Positions 1-8,836 of a stretch of 54,378 bases of DNA are shown piece by piece. The position numbers were made by a program, and so were the translations under genes. Each line of letters begins with the position of its first letter. Position 1 is the stretch's first letter. Below the pieces are notes generated by a model. That model was not told the DNA's origin. It worked only from the letters and a program-made list of their open reading frames with translations, and made no database searches. The DNA comes from an uncultured Blastocatellia bacterium (lineage in GTDB: Bacteria > Acidobacteriota > Blastocatellia > Pyrinomonadales > Pyrinomonadaceae). The stretch is from NCBI GenBank assembly GCA_946480785.1, contig CAMLLD010000043.1:1-54378 (forward strand), in the 5' to 3' direction.

Positions 1-56
1 TCATCATCGAGCAGGAAGTGAAGAAGTACGGCTATCGCCGCGACAGCATGTCGTAA
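1..56 (+). CDS. C-terminal tail of an unidentified protein (cut by window edge)
   Basis: An open frame enters from the left edge and stops with TAA at 54-56. The readable end is IIEQEVKKYGYRRDSMS. It is followed by a strong hairpin and faces the convergent RND pump gene. Only about 17 residues are visible, so no function can be given. The frame choice rests on the stop position and the terminator just beyond it. Confidence 0.4.
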   Translation, partial: IIEQEVKKYGYRRDSMS

Positions 57-90
57 ACACGACTGCGGGTTGTAGCGGTAGGCGTATCAC

Positions 91-130
91 AACGGGAACA
101 GGAGCTGCGGGCGCGGCTGCTGTTCCCGTT
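91..130. terminator. Bidirectional hairpin terminator between convergent genes
   Basis: AACGGGAACAG at 91-101 pairs perfectly with CTGTTCCCGTT at 120-130 (11 bp), with a GC-rich loop of 18 nt. On the plus strand it is followed by TAGACTTTTAC. It lies between a plus-strand gene end (56) and the minus-strand pump gene end (155), as expected for a shared terminator. Confidence 0.7.
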
Positions 131-154
131 AGACTTTTACATAAACAGAAATGA

Positions 155-3100
155 TCACGCCTCGGCTTCGAGCGCCGGCTCTTCAGGTTCCGGTGTTCCT
201 GCTGCACGGCGCTCGACCCACTCGTAGACCATCGGAAGGATCACGATCTTGATGGGGCGTGTGACCAATCCTCCGACCACTACGATCGCCAGCGGCTTCT
301 CGATTTCGGCGCCGGTGCCGGAGGAAATAATGAACGGGATCAAACTAATGCTCCCGATCAAAGCACTCAACAACTCAGCGCGCAGACGCACGCTCGCCCC
401 GGTAACCACCGCTTCGCGCAGCTCCATGCCGCGATCGCGCAGCTTGTTTATATAAGAAACCATCACCATTCCGTTTTGCACCGCGACGCCGAAGACGGCG
501 ATGAACCCGACTATCGCCGGCACGCTCAGCGGAAATCCGGAGATCAAAAGAAACGTCGTGCTACCAACCAGCGCGATCGGGATGTTGAAGATGATGGTCA
601 ACGTGTTACGCAACGAACCGAAGCAGGAATAGATCAACACGAAGACCAGCAGCAGCGAGATCGGTATCGCAATCAGCAGCCGGCTTACCGCCTGTTGTTC
701 GTTTTCGAATTGCCCGCCCCAGGTGATGAAGTAACCGGGTGGCGTCGTCACCTGCGACGCGACCGCCTGTTGCGCGTCGCGCACGAAGCTGCCAATGTCC
801 CGGCCCTTGACGTTGCACATCACCACCACTCGCCGCAGCGAGTTCTCGCGATCGATAACCGAATCGCCACTCGATAATTTGAAGCTCGCCAGTTGGCCCA
901 ACGGTATGCGTCCACCCACCGGCGCAGCTACCAGAATGTCGGCGAGCTTCTCGACCTGGTTGCGGTAGTCCTCTTTCAGTCGCACAAAGATCGCAAACCG
1001 TCGTTGGCCCTCGAGCACGTCGGTGGCTTCGTCGCCGCCGATGGCGATCTTCGTGACTTCGAGCACGTCCGCGATGTTCAAGCCGTAACGCGCGATCCGG
1101 TCGCGATCGACGTCGACCTCCAGATGTTCTTCGCCCGCGACTTGCTCGACTGCCAGATCCTCGACACCGCGAATGTGCGACATCGCGTCGCGAACGTTAT
1201 CCGCCAGCTTTCGCAACGCGTCCTGATCTTCACCAAAAATCTTGACGGCGATTTGCGCGTTGATGCCTGAGATGAGTTCGTCGTTGCGCGTTTGAATGAC
1301 CTGCGAAAAATTAAACTTCACGCCCGGCATAGTCTCGACCTTGCTGCGCATAGCGTCGACTAACTCATCCTTCGTTCTCGCAGTGGTCCACTGGCTCTTC
1401 GGCTTGAGCCGCACGTAAAGCTCGTCGTTGCTGACACTCTCGGGATCGCCGCCGAGCTCGGCGCGTCCGATCTTGGCGACGACGGTCTCGACTTCCGGAA
1501 ACTGGCGCAACGTCTTTTCGATTTGCGAAGACACTTCAATGGCCCGCGGCAACGAGATACTCGCCGGCATCGTGGCGCGCACCAGCATGTTTCCTTCGTC
1601 GATCGTCGGCAGAAACTCGCTGCCGAGAATGAAAATGTCGGCGAAGCTCCAGACGAGCAGCAGACCCGCGATCGTCAGCGTCAGCCACCGATGGCGGATG
1701 GCCCACTGTAGCACCGGAACGTAAATGCCTTTGAAGAAGCGAATGATCGGATTCGGGCGCACCTCACCTTTCTTCAGCCGCAACCAGAGGGCGCAGAGCA
1801 TCGGCGCAATGCACAGCGCCATCAACATCGAACCGATCATCGAAAACGTGACGGCGTAAGCGAGCGGCTTGAACAGCTTCCCTTCTATACCCTGCAGCGT
1901 GAAGACCGGAAGAAACACGGCGATGATGATCAGAATCGCGAAGAACATCGGTCGCCCGATTTCCTGCGCCGCAACCAGTATCGCTTCGCGCGTGGAGTGT
2001 TCGCGATGCTCCTCCAGATGGCGATAGATATTCTCGACCATCACCACCGTGGCATCGACCATCATGCCGATGCTGATCGCGAGGCCGCCGAGCGACATGA
2101 GGTTGGCCGACAGTCCCTCGTACCACATCAGGATGAACGCCACGAGCATGCAAAACGGAATCGCCGCAGCGGTGATGAACGAGCTGCGAAAGTTGCCCAG
2201 CAGCAACACGAGGATAATCAGCACGAGGACTTCGCCTTCAATCAGCGATTCGACGACTGTGTGCACGCTGTTGTCGACGAGCTCGGCTTGATCGTAGTAA
2301 TCGACAATCGAAACGCCCGGCGGGAGTGCCTTATTGATCTCCGCGACTTTTTCCTTGGTGCGCTCGATCACCTGCTTGGTGTTTTCGTTGATGCGCTTGA
2401 GCACGATGCCGGTAACGACTTCACCCTGACCGTCCTTCGTGACCGCACCCTGCCGGATCTCGTTGCCGATCTCCACGCGCGCCACGTCGCTGACTCGAAT
2501 CGGCGTGCCGTTGCGCGAGTCGAGCACGATGTTGCCGATGTCGGCGATATCTTTCACCAGACCGAGGCCGCGCACGACGTATTGCTCGTCACCATGCTCG
2601 ATGAAGTTAGCGCCCGTGTTTTGATTGTTGTTCTGGATCGCTTCGAAGAGAGACTTGAGCGTGATGTTGTAGCTGACCAGCGCCTGCTGATCGACGATGA
2701 CCTGATACTGCTTGACGTCGCCGCCGAAGCTGAGCACGTCTGCGACGCCCGGCACGGTGCGCAGTTGCAGCTTTACGATCCAGTCCTGAATCGTGCGTAG
2801 TTCCTGGTTGCTCTGCCCGTGACCGACGATTTGATAAAGATAGATTTGACCGGTGCCGGTGGTGATTGGTCCCATCTCGGGCTCGATACCGGCGGGGATA
2901 CTGTCTTTCGCGGCTGACAGGCGTTCGAACACCTGCTGGCGTGCGAAATAGATGTCGGTGTCGTCAGTGAAGTAAACGGTGACTACAGACAAGCCGAACT
3001 TGGATTCGGATTGTACGCGCGTGACACCGGCGATCCCGTTCATCTCGTTTTCGATAGGAAACGTAATCTGGCGCTCGATCTCTTCCGGCGCGAGGCCTTC

Positions 3101-3259
3101 GGCTTCGGTATCGATTTCCACCTGCACCGGCGTGACGTCGGGAAACGCATCGACGTTCAATCTGCGCAACGCGAGAATCCCACCCGCGACGATCAGCATC
3201 GAGACAACGGCCACGAGCAATCGTTCGCGATAGAAGAAAGCGATTAAGTTATCGGTCAT
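155..3259 (-). CDS. Heavy-metal efflux RND transporter, CusA/CzcA family
   Basis: Inner-membrane pump of a tripartite efflux system that uses the proton gradient to drive metal ions out through a periplasmic adaptor and an outer-membrane channel. The 1034-aa length is normal for HME-RND pumps. There is an N-terminal membrane helix at about residues 12-32, two large periplasmic loops, and a second block of helices near the C-terminus. The TM4 motif around residues 393-410 reads AISIGMMVDATVVMVEN: it keeps the D and E of the family but lacks the DFG start of classic Co/Zn/Cd CzcA and looks more like the Cu/Ag group. It is last in an operon with the adaptor (13 bp gap) and channel genes. The divergent multicopper oxidase favours copper or silver as substrate, but specificity is inferred. 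The start has AAAGGTC upstream. Confidence 0.93.
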   Translation of the reverse strand: MTDNLIAFFYRERLLVAVVSMLIVAGGILALRRLNVDAFPDVTPVQVEIDTEAEGLAPEEIERQITFPIENEMNGIAGVTRVQSESKFGLSVVTVYFTDDTDIYFARQQVFERLSAAKDSIPAGIEPEMGPITTGTGQIYLYQIVGHGQSNQELRTIQDWIVKLQLRTVPGVADVLSFGGDVKQYQVIVDQQALVSYNITLKSLFEAIQNNNQNTGANFIEHGDEQYVVRGLGLVKDIADIGNIVLDSRNGTPIRVSDVARVEIGNEIRQGAVTKDGQGEVVTGIVLKRINENTKQVIERTKEKVAEINKALPPGVSIVDYYDQAELVDNSVHTVVESLIEGEVLVLIILVLLLGNFRSSFITAAAIPFCMLVAFILMWYEGLSANLMSLGGLAISIGMMVDATVVMVENIYRHLEEHREHSTREAILVAAQEIGRPMFFAILIIIAVFLPVFTLQGIEGKLFKPLAYAVTFSMIGSMLMALCIAPMLCALWLRLKKGEVRPNPIIRFFKGIYVPVLQWAIRHRWLTLTIAGLLLVWSFADIFILGSEFLPTIDEGNMLVRATMPASISLPRAIEVSSQIEKTLRQFPEVETVVAKIGRAELGGDPESVSNDELYVRLKPKSQWTTARTKDELVDAMRSKVETMPGVKFNFSQVIQTRNDELISGINAQIAVKIFGEDQDALRKLADNVRDAMSHIRGVEDLAVEQVAGEEHLEVDVDRDRIARYGLNIADVLEVTKIAIGGDEATDVLEGQRRFAIFVRLKEDYRNQVEKLADILVAAPVGGRIPLGQLASFKLSSGDSVIDRENSLRRVVVMCNVKGRDIGSFVRDAQQAVASQVTTPPGYFITWGGQFENEQQAVSRLLIAIPISLLLVFVLIYSCFGSLRNTLTIIFNIPIALVGSTTFLLISGFPLSVPAIVGFIAVFGVAVQNGMVMVSYINKLRDRGMELREAVVTGASVRLRAELLSALIGSISLIPFIISSGTGAEIEKPLAIVVVGGLVTRPIKIVILPMVYEWVERRAAGTPEPEEPALEAEA

Positions 3260-3272
3260 AGTCTACTGACCT

Positions 3273-4478
3273 TTATTGTCCGGGCTTGCTTTGTTCGAGC
3301 AGCAGATAGTTTCCCTTGACGACAACCTTGTCGCCGGCATTGAGCCCATCGACGATTTCCACGCGGTCGTTGTTTTGAATTCCGGCCTGCACCTGGCGCT
3401 TCTGATAACCATTGTCCTGGGCCACGAAAACGATCGATTTTCCGTCGTCGTTGAGCACTGCCGACTGCGGAATGGAAATCGCCGCGCGATTCACATCGGT
3501 GACTATCTGCACGTTCGCAAACATGTCCGGTTTGAGTCGGCCGTCGGGATTGGCGACTTCGGTCCGCACCTTCACCGTGCGCGTGTTGGGATCGACGACG
3601 CTGTCAACAAAGATCACTTTTCCGGAGAAGGTTGATTGCGGAAAGGCGGTGACCGTGAGCCTCACTTCCTGTCCGGGTCTCACGCGCGGCAGGTCTTTTT
3701 CGAAAACGTCGGCATCGATCCAGACGCGCGACAGATCGATGATCTTGAACAGATTGGCATCGGTCCCGACACTCGCGCCGATAGTGGCATTGCGCTCGAC
3801 CACGATGCCGTCGATCGGAGAGTTGAGTGAAAAGGTCGCGGCCAGATCGGTTTTCTTTGCGAGCGCGTCGATCGTGGCTTCGCTGAGACCGAGTATCAAC
3901 AACTTACGGCGCGCAGCAGTGAGCGCGGCCTTCGTCCCGTTTACCGAGTTCTCGGCCGTAGCCTTGGCCACTTCAAGGTCGTGTTCCGCCGACTGAAGGT
4001 TCTTGCCGGCAGTGATTTTTTGTTCGTAGAGCTGCTTGTTGCGATCGTAACTTTGCTGCGCGAGCTTCACTTCAGCAGCCGACGAGCGAACGGCGTTCTC
4101 ATAGTCCGAGAGAGCCTTGAGATAGTCGGCTTCGGCTTGATCGATGTCGGCTGATTCGAGCTCGGCAAGCTTCTGGCCCTTTCTCACCCTCGTCCCCTGC
4201 CCCGCATAAAGACGCACGATTCTTCCCTCATTCACCGGGCCGATAACCGCGACGTGATCTTCGGGAACGAGAATTTTTCCGGTCGCGGGAATCACACCCG
4301 CGATCGTTTGCGGCGCCACGATCTCAGTTACGATCGCGCCGCTCTGTGCCGAGGCCGGTGTGGGCGAACTGTTGGCCGCAGCAGAAGTCGCGGGCGGCGT
4401 TTGCTTGCAGCCTGACTGGACCATCGCGCCGAGCAGTGTTAACAGGAGAGTTGTTTGCAGTATCTTTCGTTGAGTCAT
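3273..4478 (-). CDS. RND efflux periplasmic adaptor lipoprotein (CusB/CzcB type)
   Basis: Membrane fusion protein linking the inner-membrane pump to the outer-membrane channel. I place the start at ATG 4476-4478 (401 aa) because AAAGGAG lies just upstream and the protein then begins with a lipoprotein signal, MTQRKILQTTLLLTLLGAMV, followed by the lipobox-like QSGC. A longer frame adds 53 residues that only shadow the preceding gene. After the lipid anchor come a barrel-sandwich half (VAVIGPVNEGRIVRLYAGQG), a coiled hairpin at about 120-190, the second lipoyl half (SPIDGIVVERNATIGASVG), and beta-barrel and membrane-proximal domains. It starts 22 bp after the channel gene, so the three are probably cotranscribed and translated in stoichiometric order. 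Confidence 0.9.
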   Translation of the reverse strand: MTQRKILQTTLLLTLLGAMVQSGCKQTPPATSAAANSSPTPASAQSGAIVTEIVAPQTIAGVIPATGKILVPEDHVAVIGPVNEGRIVRLYAGQGTRVRKGQKLAELESADIDQAEADYLKALSDYENAVRSSAAEVKLAQQSYDRNKQLYEQKITAGKNLQSAEHDLEVAKATAENSVNGTKAALTAARRKLLILGLSEATIDALAKKTDLAATFSLNSPIDGIVVERNATIGASVGTDANLFKIIDLSRVWIDADVFEKDLPRVRPGQEVRLTVTAFPQSTFSGKVIFVDSVVDPNTRTVKVRTEVANPDGRLKPDMFANVQIVTDVNRAAISIPQSAVLNDDGKSIVFVAQDNGYQKRQVQAGIQNNDRVEIVDGLNAGDKVVVKGNYLLLEQSKPGQ

Positions 4479-4500
4479 GTTGCTCCTTTCGCGATTGGCC

Positions 4501-5784
4501 TCAGTGCAAGGGCGTTGCGGTCGCGAGCTCGAGATCGAGCAGCGACATCTGATAATCGAAAAGCGTCTGGTAAAAACCGGCGAGCGTGTCGCGCCGCGTG
4601 CGAATCGCATCGAGCAAATCAAGCGTTGAGCTTTCACCCGCCTTCAAAGCGATCTGCGTCATGTTTTGAATGTCGTTGACTTTCGTGATCACTCCGGTGC
4701 GGTAAAGATCGACACGGCGCTTTTGCACCTGGAACGCAACGAGGGCTTTGTCCACGTCACTCCGCACCTGGTTCGTAAGTAACTGTTCCTGGTTTTCGGC
4801 CTTCTTCAAGTCAATGAGGGCTTTGGCCCGCTCGCCCTGATTGCGATCCGAAACGGGAAGCGTGATGCCGACGCCAAACGTGTAGCTGCTGGTGCCTGAC
4901 GGAACCTGCTCGACGCCGCCGCCGAGCGTGAGATCGGGAATGCGTTGCGCGTCCTGCAAGCGGATATTGGCGGCGGCGGCGCGTTCGCTTAGCTTCGCTG
5001 CTTTCAAGTCCGGCCGCGCTGCTAACGCCAGATCGAGCAGTTCGTCGTGGGTGAATTGATGCGGTTCGTAGTCGATCGAGCCGGTGACCTCGACGTCCAT
5101 CGCGCGATAGTCGCCGCCGAGCACGAAGCGCAAGTCGCGCAACGCGACTTCATAATCGCGTTCCGCGTTCGCCAGATCGGTGTCGAACTTCAGTTTCTCG
5201 ACTTCGACGCGCTCGAGATCTAGTCCCGAAATCTCGCCGGCCTTCATGAGTTCCGCAGTGTGGTTAACGATTTCGGTAAACGTCGATTCATTTTCGCGGG
5301 CGAGATTAAGCAGCGACTGGTTCAGGACCACTGTGTAGAACTTGCGTTTCACATCATTGGTCAACTGCCAGACGACCATTTGAAACTGTCCGCGAGCGAG
5401 GTCTGAGTTTGCCTCAGCGGTTGCGATCCTTTTGCTGCGCTTGCCCCCGAGCTCGATCGTGCGCGAGATGCCGTAGTCGTAAGTTTGTTCCTTGATTATT
5501 GGTCCGCTGAGATTTACCGGCAGGTCCGACAGTCCAACGGTGAGTTGCGGATTAGGACGCAGTCGCGCTGTCAGTTTCTCGGCGTCCGCAGTTTCGATGT
5601 CGTAACGAGCCGCGACCAACTCGAGATTCTGTCGCATGAAGATCTCGATCGACTCATCAAGCGTGACTATTCGTTTTCCTGTCGTTACCGGTGTTTGTGT
5701 TTGCGGGTTTTGCTGTGCCTGCGCTGCGGAAACTACGACTGCAAATAGAGTCAGCACAGACAGAAACGTGCGCCACTGATGCAT
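4501..5784 (-). CDS. TolC-family outer-membrane efflux protein (CusC/CzcC type)
   Basis: Outer-membrane channel of the tripartite metal pump. The 427-aa protein opens with a clear signal peptide (MHQWRTFLSVLTLFAVVVSA, then AQAQ). It contains two repeats of the outer-membrane efflux domain: long amphipathic helices from about 60 to 215 and again from about 240 to 425, with typical segments such as LRPNPQLTVGLSDL and FGVGITLPVSDRNQGERAKA. A good ribosome-binding site, GAGAGGTGGGG, precedes ATG 5782-5784. It is first of the channel-adaptor-pump genes on the minus strand. The DUF2946-like gene lies 168 bp upstream on the same strand and may share the promoter. Confidence 0.9.
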   Translation of the reverse strand: MHQWRTFLSVLTLFAVVVSAAQAQQNPQTQTPVTTGKRIVTLDESIEIFMRQNLELVAARYDIETADAEKLTARLRPNPQLTVGLSDLPVNLSGPIIKEQTYDYGISRTIELGGKRSKRIATAEANSDLARGQFQMVVWQLTNDVKRKFYTVVLNQSLLNLARENESTFTEIVNHTAELMKAGEISGLDLERVEVEKLKFDTDLANAERDYEVALRDLRFVLGGDYRAMDVEVTGSIDYEPHQFTHDELLDLALAARPDLKAAKLSERAAAANIRLQDAQRIPDLTLGGGVEQVPSGTSSYTFGVGITLPVSDRNQGERAKALIDLKKAENQEQLLTNQVRSDVDKALVAFQVQKRRVDLYRTGVITKVNDIQNMTQIALKAGESSTLDLLDAIRTRRDTLAGFYQTLFDYQMSLLDLELATATPLH

Positions 5785-5952
5785 TCCCCACCTCTCATTT
5801 ATCTACTCAAATAAGTTCAAATCGCGCGCTGAGACGCCGACCCGCTGGTTAGACCAATAGCTGGTAAGGCAGGCTCACCCGAATCTGAGTCTTGTGAAAT
5901 CGGTAGTACGTCAGACCAGTCAAACTGATGATCTGCACTTCACTTAACTGGA

Positions 5953-6327
5953 CTAGACGCGAGGTGGTGCGCGACCCGATGGAGGTAGGGCTGAAGTGGA
6001 AAAGTAAGAAGAAGTTTCTGTAGCAAGAAAAGCGACTTGCTCTGGTGTATGGGCAACGAGAATTACGTCGACCAGACCACCGAACAACTGCCGCTGAAAC
6101 TGGCAGAGCGAGCAATCGCTATGATTGGCATGACCCTGGGACGAAGATTGTAAATCACCGTCATTGGAGACGGCGGTAAGCTGTGAAGGGCGCGTTGAAG
6201 AAAAGCCGTGGCTGTGTGCGGCCTGAACGATCGCGCCATAACCGATCGCGATCAGCAACAGGTACGCGAGCGCGGAGCGAGTTCTCCTGCGCCGTACGGA
6301 GTTGAACAGTTTCGAGCAGACGTTCAC
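5953..6327 (-). CDS. Small DUF2946-like metal-locus protein
   Basis: A 124-aa protein from GTG 6325-6327, which has AAAGGG upstream. A longer in-frame ATG at 6507 exists, but its extra 60 residues look non-coding. There is one membrane segment (ALAYLLLIAIGYGAIVQAA), followed by HSHG, then HSDCSLCQFQRQL with an H..C..C pattern, and a Pro-rich end, ALPPSGRAPPRV. This layout (membrane anchor, His/Cys cluster, PP-R-PP tail) matches the poorly studied DUF2946 family, often found beside copper genes. It lies just upstream of the RND operon on the same strand and divergent from the multicopper oxidase, so a role in periplasmic metal handling is a reasonable inference. The start site is uncertain. 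Confidence 0.65.
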   Translation of the reverse strand: MNVCSKLFNSVRRRRTRSALAYLLLIAIGYGAIVQAAHSHGFSSTRPSQLTAVSNDGDLQSSSQGHANHSDCSLCQFQRQLFGGLVDVILVAHTPEQVAFLATETSSYFSTSALPPSGRAPPRV

Positions 6328-6578
6328 GGAAGCGAGCCCTTTGCGATAGCACGATAGCGTACTGGAAGGATGCTTGGCAAAGACAGACCTCACCAGCCCA
6401 CAAATTTTCTTGACGTGAGCGCACGGCGGGAGTAGTCTGCCGCCGGTAAAATCCCGAACTATTCTCAGTTTCCTGACCTCCTCCCAATTCCCAGAAGATC
6501 GAGCCATCGGGTCCGGTTCAGGCCTCGCAACTTCTTACAGGAAGTCCCTTCACAGTTTTCCGAAAGGAGGAAACTCAA

Positions 6579-8744
6579 ATGAAAAAACGTCTCAGGGTTT
6601 TTGGACTACTCATCTTTGCAGTGGCCGTCTCAACGGTCTTGTGGCTACCGCGCGCAAATACGGGTGTCTCGGCGCAAAGCCAGCACACGACGCACCGGGA
6701 CCGCAAACACATGCACATGAAAAACTGGTTGCTGGAGCCTACCGGAATCAACGGTGTGACGCCCCTGGACCCCGCCACCATTCCGAAGTACGTGACTCAG
6801 TTAACCAAACCACCGATCCACGTCCCCATAGGCACGCAGACTGATCCTGAAACCGGCAAAAAAATTTCGCTCTACGAAGTAACGCAGAAAGTGATTCAAG
6901 CGCAGCTCTTGCCGGCGGGATACCCGACGACGAAAGTTTATGCTTACGGCGGACTCGTAAACTTCAACGCGACCGGCCAACCCGCAGACGATAATATTCA
7001 AACGGCATTCACAATCCCTGGCCCAACGTTCGAAGCGGTCCGCGATCAACGCTTCTTCGTTCACTACATCAATCAGCTCGATGGCGATCTGATATTTCCC
7101 AACGACCCGACGATTATGGGCGCCAACGTCAACAACGCGGCGATACCTACTGCTCCGTTCAAGCCTTTTCCCCCGGGCTATAAGGACTTTCAAAATCCGA
7201 TACCGACCGTAGCCCACTTGCACGGAGGCGTCACGCCTTCTGCGTCAGACGGCTTTCCGGAGTCGTGGTTCACAATGAATGAAACCAAAAAAGGCCCCGC
7301 CTTTACGTCTTCCACCTTCGAATACTACAACGCACAGTTAGCCACTACGCTCTGGTATCACGACCATACGCTGGGAATGACGCGCCTGCTCGTGGCGGCA
7401 GGACTCGCGGGCACCTACCTTCTGCGTGAGAAGAACGATCCGATTGCCGCAAAGCTTCCTTCGGGCAAGTATGAGATGCCCCTGATGATCACGGATCGCG
7501 CCTTCAACTCAGACGGTTCCATTCACTTCACGCAAGTCGGTGACAATCCCGGCATTCACCCGTATTGGGACCCCGAATACTTTGGTGACACGATTCTCGT
7601 CAATGGCGCCACATGGCCCAATATGAAAGTAGAGCGGCGGCAGTACCGGTTCCGCATAGTTAACGGATCGAACGCTCGTTTCTACAACCTGAAACTCTCG
7701 AACGGAATGTCGTTCATTCAGATCGGCGGCGACGGCAGCTATCTGCCCGCACCTGCCACGTTGACGGAAGCGTTAATCGCTCCCGCCGAACGGGCCGACA
7801 TTTTGATCGACTTCTCAAACCTGCCGGCGGGAACGAAAATCATTCTCCAGAACACCGCTAATCAGCCGTTCCCGAGTGGAGATCCTAACGATCCAAACAC
7901 AACCGGTCAGGTGATGCAGTTTGAAGTGCTGAACACGACGCCGGTGCACCCGCAGGCGTTGCCGGCAAAGCTAATCGATATTCCCGAATTCGTTGAAACT
8001 GACGGCATCGGGAATCCGAAGCTCTTCACACTGAACGAACAGGAAAGCGATGTCGGCGAACCGGTAGCGGTATTGATCGACGGTCAGCATTTTGATGCTG
8101 ATATAACCGAGACTCCAAATGTGGGCACGACGGAGGCATGGTACTTCCAGAACCTGACGGAAGATGCGCATCCGATTCATCTTCACCTGGTCGAGTTTCT
8201 GTTGGAAGATCGACAGAATATAGACGTCGATCGCTTCAAGGCTTACTGGGAGAGTCTTAACGGTTCGACACTGCCACTCAATCATCCGACAGTCAGAGCA
8301 AACGTGGAGGATGCGATTTTCGATCCGGCGACTGGTACGACGCATGATTTTCTGACTGGCCCATCGGAACCACCCTCGCCGCGCGAGAGTGGCTGGAAAG
8401 ACACGTTCGTCGCGCCGCCGGGAAAGGTCACGCGGGTGCTGATCCGCTTTGCGCCGCAATACTCGAAGCAATCGCAACTCGCTCCCGGACGCAATCCGTT
8501 TCCGTTCGACCCGACCGCGGGCCCGGGTTATGTCTGGCATTGCCATATTCTCGATCACGAAGACAATGACATGATGCGGCCGATGAAGATGGTCGCGGTG
8601 TCGTCGGTGGCGAGCAAAGGACGCACGCGCGGGACTAAAGCAGCGCGCTCTACGACACCGGTATCTCGCTCTGCAACACCGGCGCCTGCGAAACCCGCAC
8701 ACACCGGCATGGGGACGATGCAAATGCAAAAGCTCACGCCGTGA
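6579..8744 (+). CDS. Secreted multicopper oxidase (CotA/CueO-like)
   Basis: A 721-aa periplasmic or exported oxidase coupling one-electron oxidation of substrates, possibly Cu(I), to reduction of O2 to water. The signal peptide is about residues 1-32. The four copper-ligand motifs are present in order: HLHGG (H213, H215), WYHDH (H261, H263), HPIHLH near 538 and HCHILDHE near 655. The spacing resembles large CotA/bilirubin-oxidase-type enzymes. A strong Shine-Dalgarno, AAAGGAGG at 6563-6570, precedes the ATG. After the last motif there is an unusual Ser/Thr/Pro/Ala-rich tail ending in HTGMGTMQMQKLTP, whose Met and His residues could bind copper. It is divergent from the metal efflux operon, pointing to copper detoxification. 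Substrate is not determinable here. Confidence 0.92.
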   Translation: MKKRLRVFGLLIFAVAVSTVLWLPRANTGVSAQSQHTTHRDRKHMHMKNWLLEPTGINGVTPLDPATIPKYVTQLTKPPIHVPIGTQTDPETGKKISLYEVTQKVIQAQLLPAGYPTTKVYAYGGLVNFNATGQPADDNIQTAFTIPGPTFEAVRDQRFFVHYINQLDGDLIFPNDPTIMGANVNNAAIPTAPFKPFPPGYKDFQNPIPTVAHLHGGVTPSASDGFPESWFTMNETKKGPAFTSSTFEYYNAQLATTLWYHDHTLGMTRLLVAAGLAGTYLLREKNDPIAAKLPSGKYEMPLMITDRAFNSDGSIHFTQVGDNPGIHPYWDPEYFGDTILVNGATWPNMKVERRQYRFRIVNGSNARFYNLKLSNGMSFIQIGGDGSYLPAPATLTEALIAPAERADILIDFSNLPAGTKIILQNTANQPFPSGDPNDPNTTGQVMQFEVLNTTPVHPQALPAKLIDIPEFVETDGIGNPKLFTLNEQESDVGEPVAVLIDGQHFDADITETPNVGTTEAWYFQNLTEDAHPIHLHLVEFLLEDRQNIDVDRFKAYWESLNGSTLPLNHPTVRANVEDAIFDPATGTTHDFLTGPSEPPSPRESGWKDTFVAPPGKVTRVLIRFAPQYSKQSQLAPGRNPFPFDPTAGPGYVWHCHILDHEDNDMMRPMKMVAVSSVASKGRTRGTKAARSTTPVSRSATPAPAKPAHTGMGTMQMQKLTP

Positions 8745-8768
8745 TAACGAACACAAGCTGTTAAGGAG

Positions 8769-8800
8769 AAGGCCGCGGGAACTGCTTCCAGCGGCCTCTT
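8769..8800. terminator. Hairpin terminator after the multicopper oxidase
   Basis: GGCCGC at 8771-8776 pairs with GCGGCC at 8791-8796. Inside it GGAA pairs with TTCC around a CTGC loop, with one mismatch. TCTTC follows. It sits between the oxidase stop (8744) and the convergent VOC gene stop (8837), so it may serve both strands. Confidence 0.6.
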
Positions 8801-8836
8801 CAGTCAGGAAGAAACTTCAGGAGGCAAAAGGAAGCA

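Noticed and set aside
155..400. Possible frameshift at the end of the pump (odd GGLVTRPIKIVILP)
   Set aside because: The frame stays open to a sensible end after a full-length 1034 residues; the unusual residues are point differences.
1997..2800. A 267-aa plus-strand frame opposite the pump gene
   Set aside because: His/Asp/Arg-rich composition typical of an antisense shadow of a conserved RND gene.
4479..4637. A 53-residue N-terminal extension of the RND adaptor
   Set aside because: It overlaps the channel gene and lacks signal character; the internal ATG has AAAGGAG and a lipoprotein signal.
6328..6507. Longer start for the DUF2946-like protein
   Set aside because: The extra 60 residues have no family resemblance and no ribosome-binding site; the GTG at 6327 is better placed.
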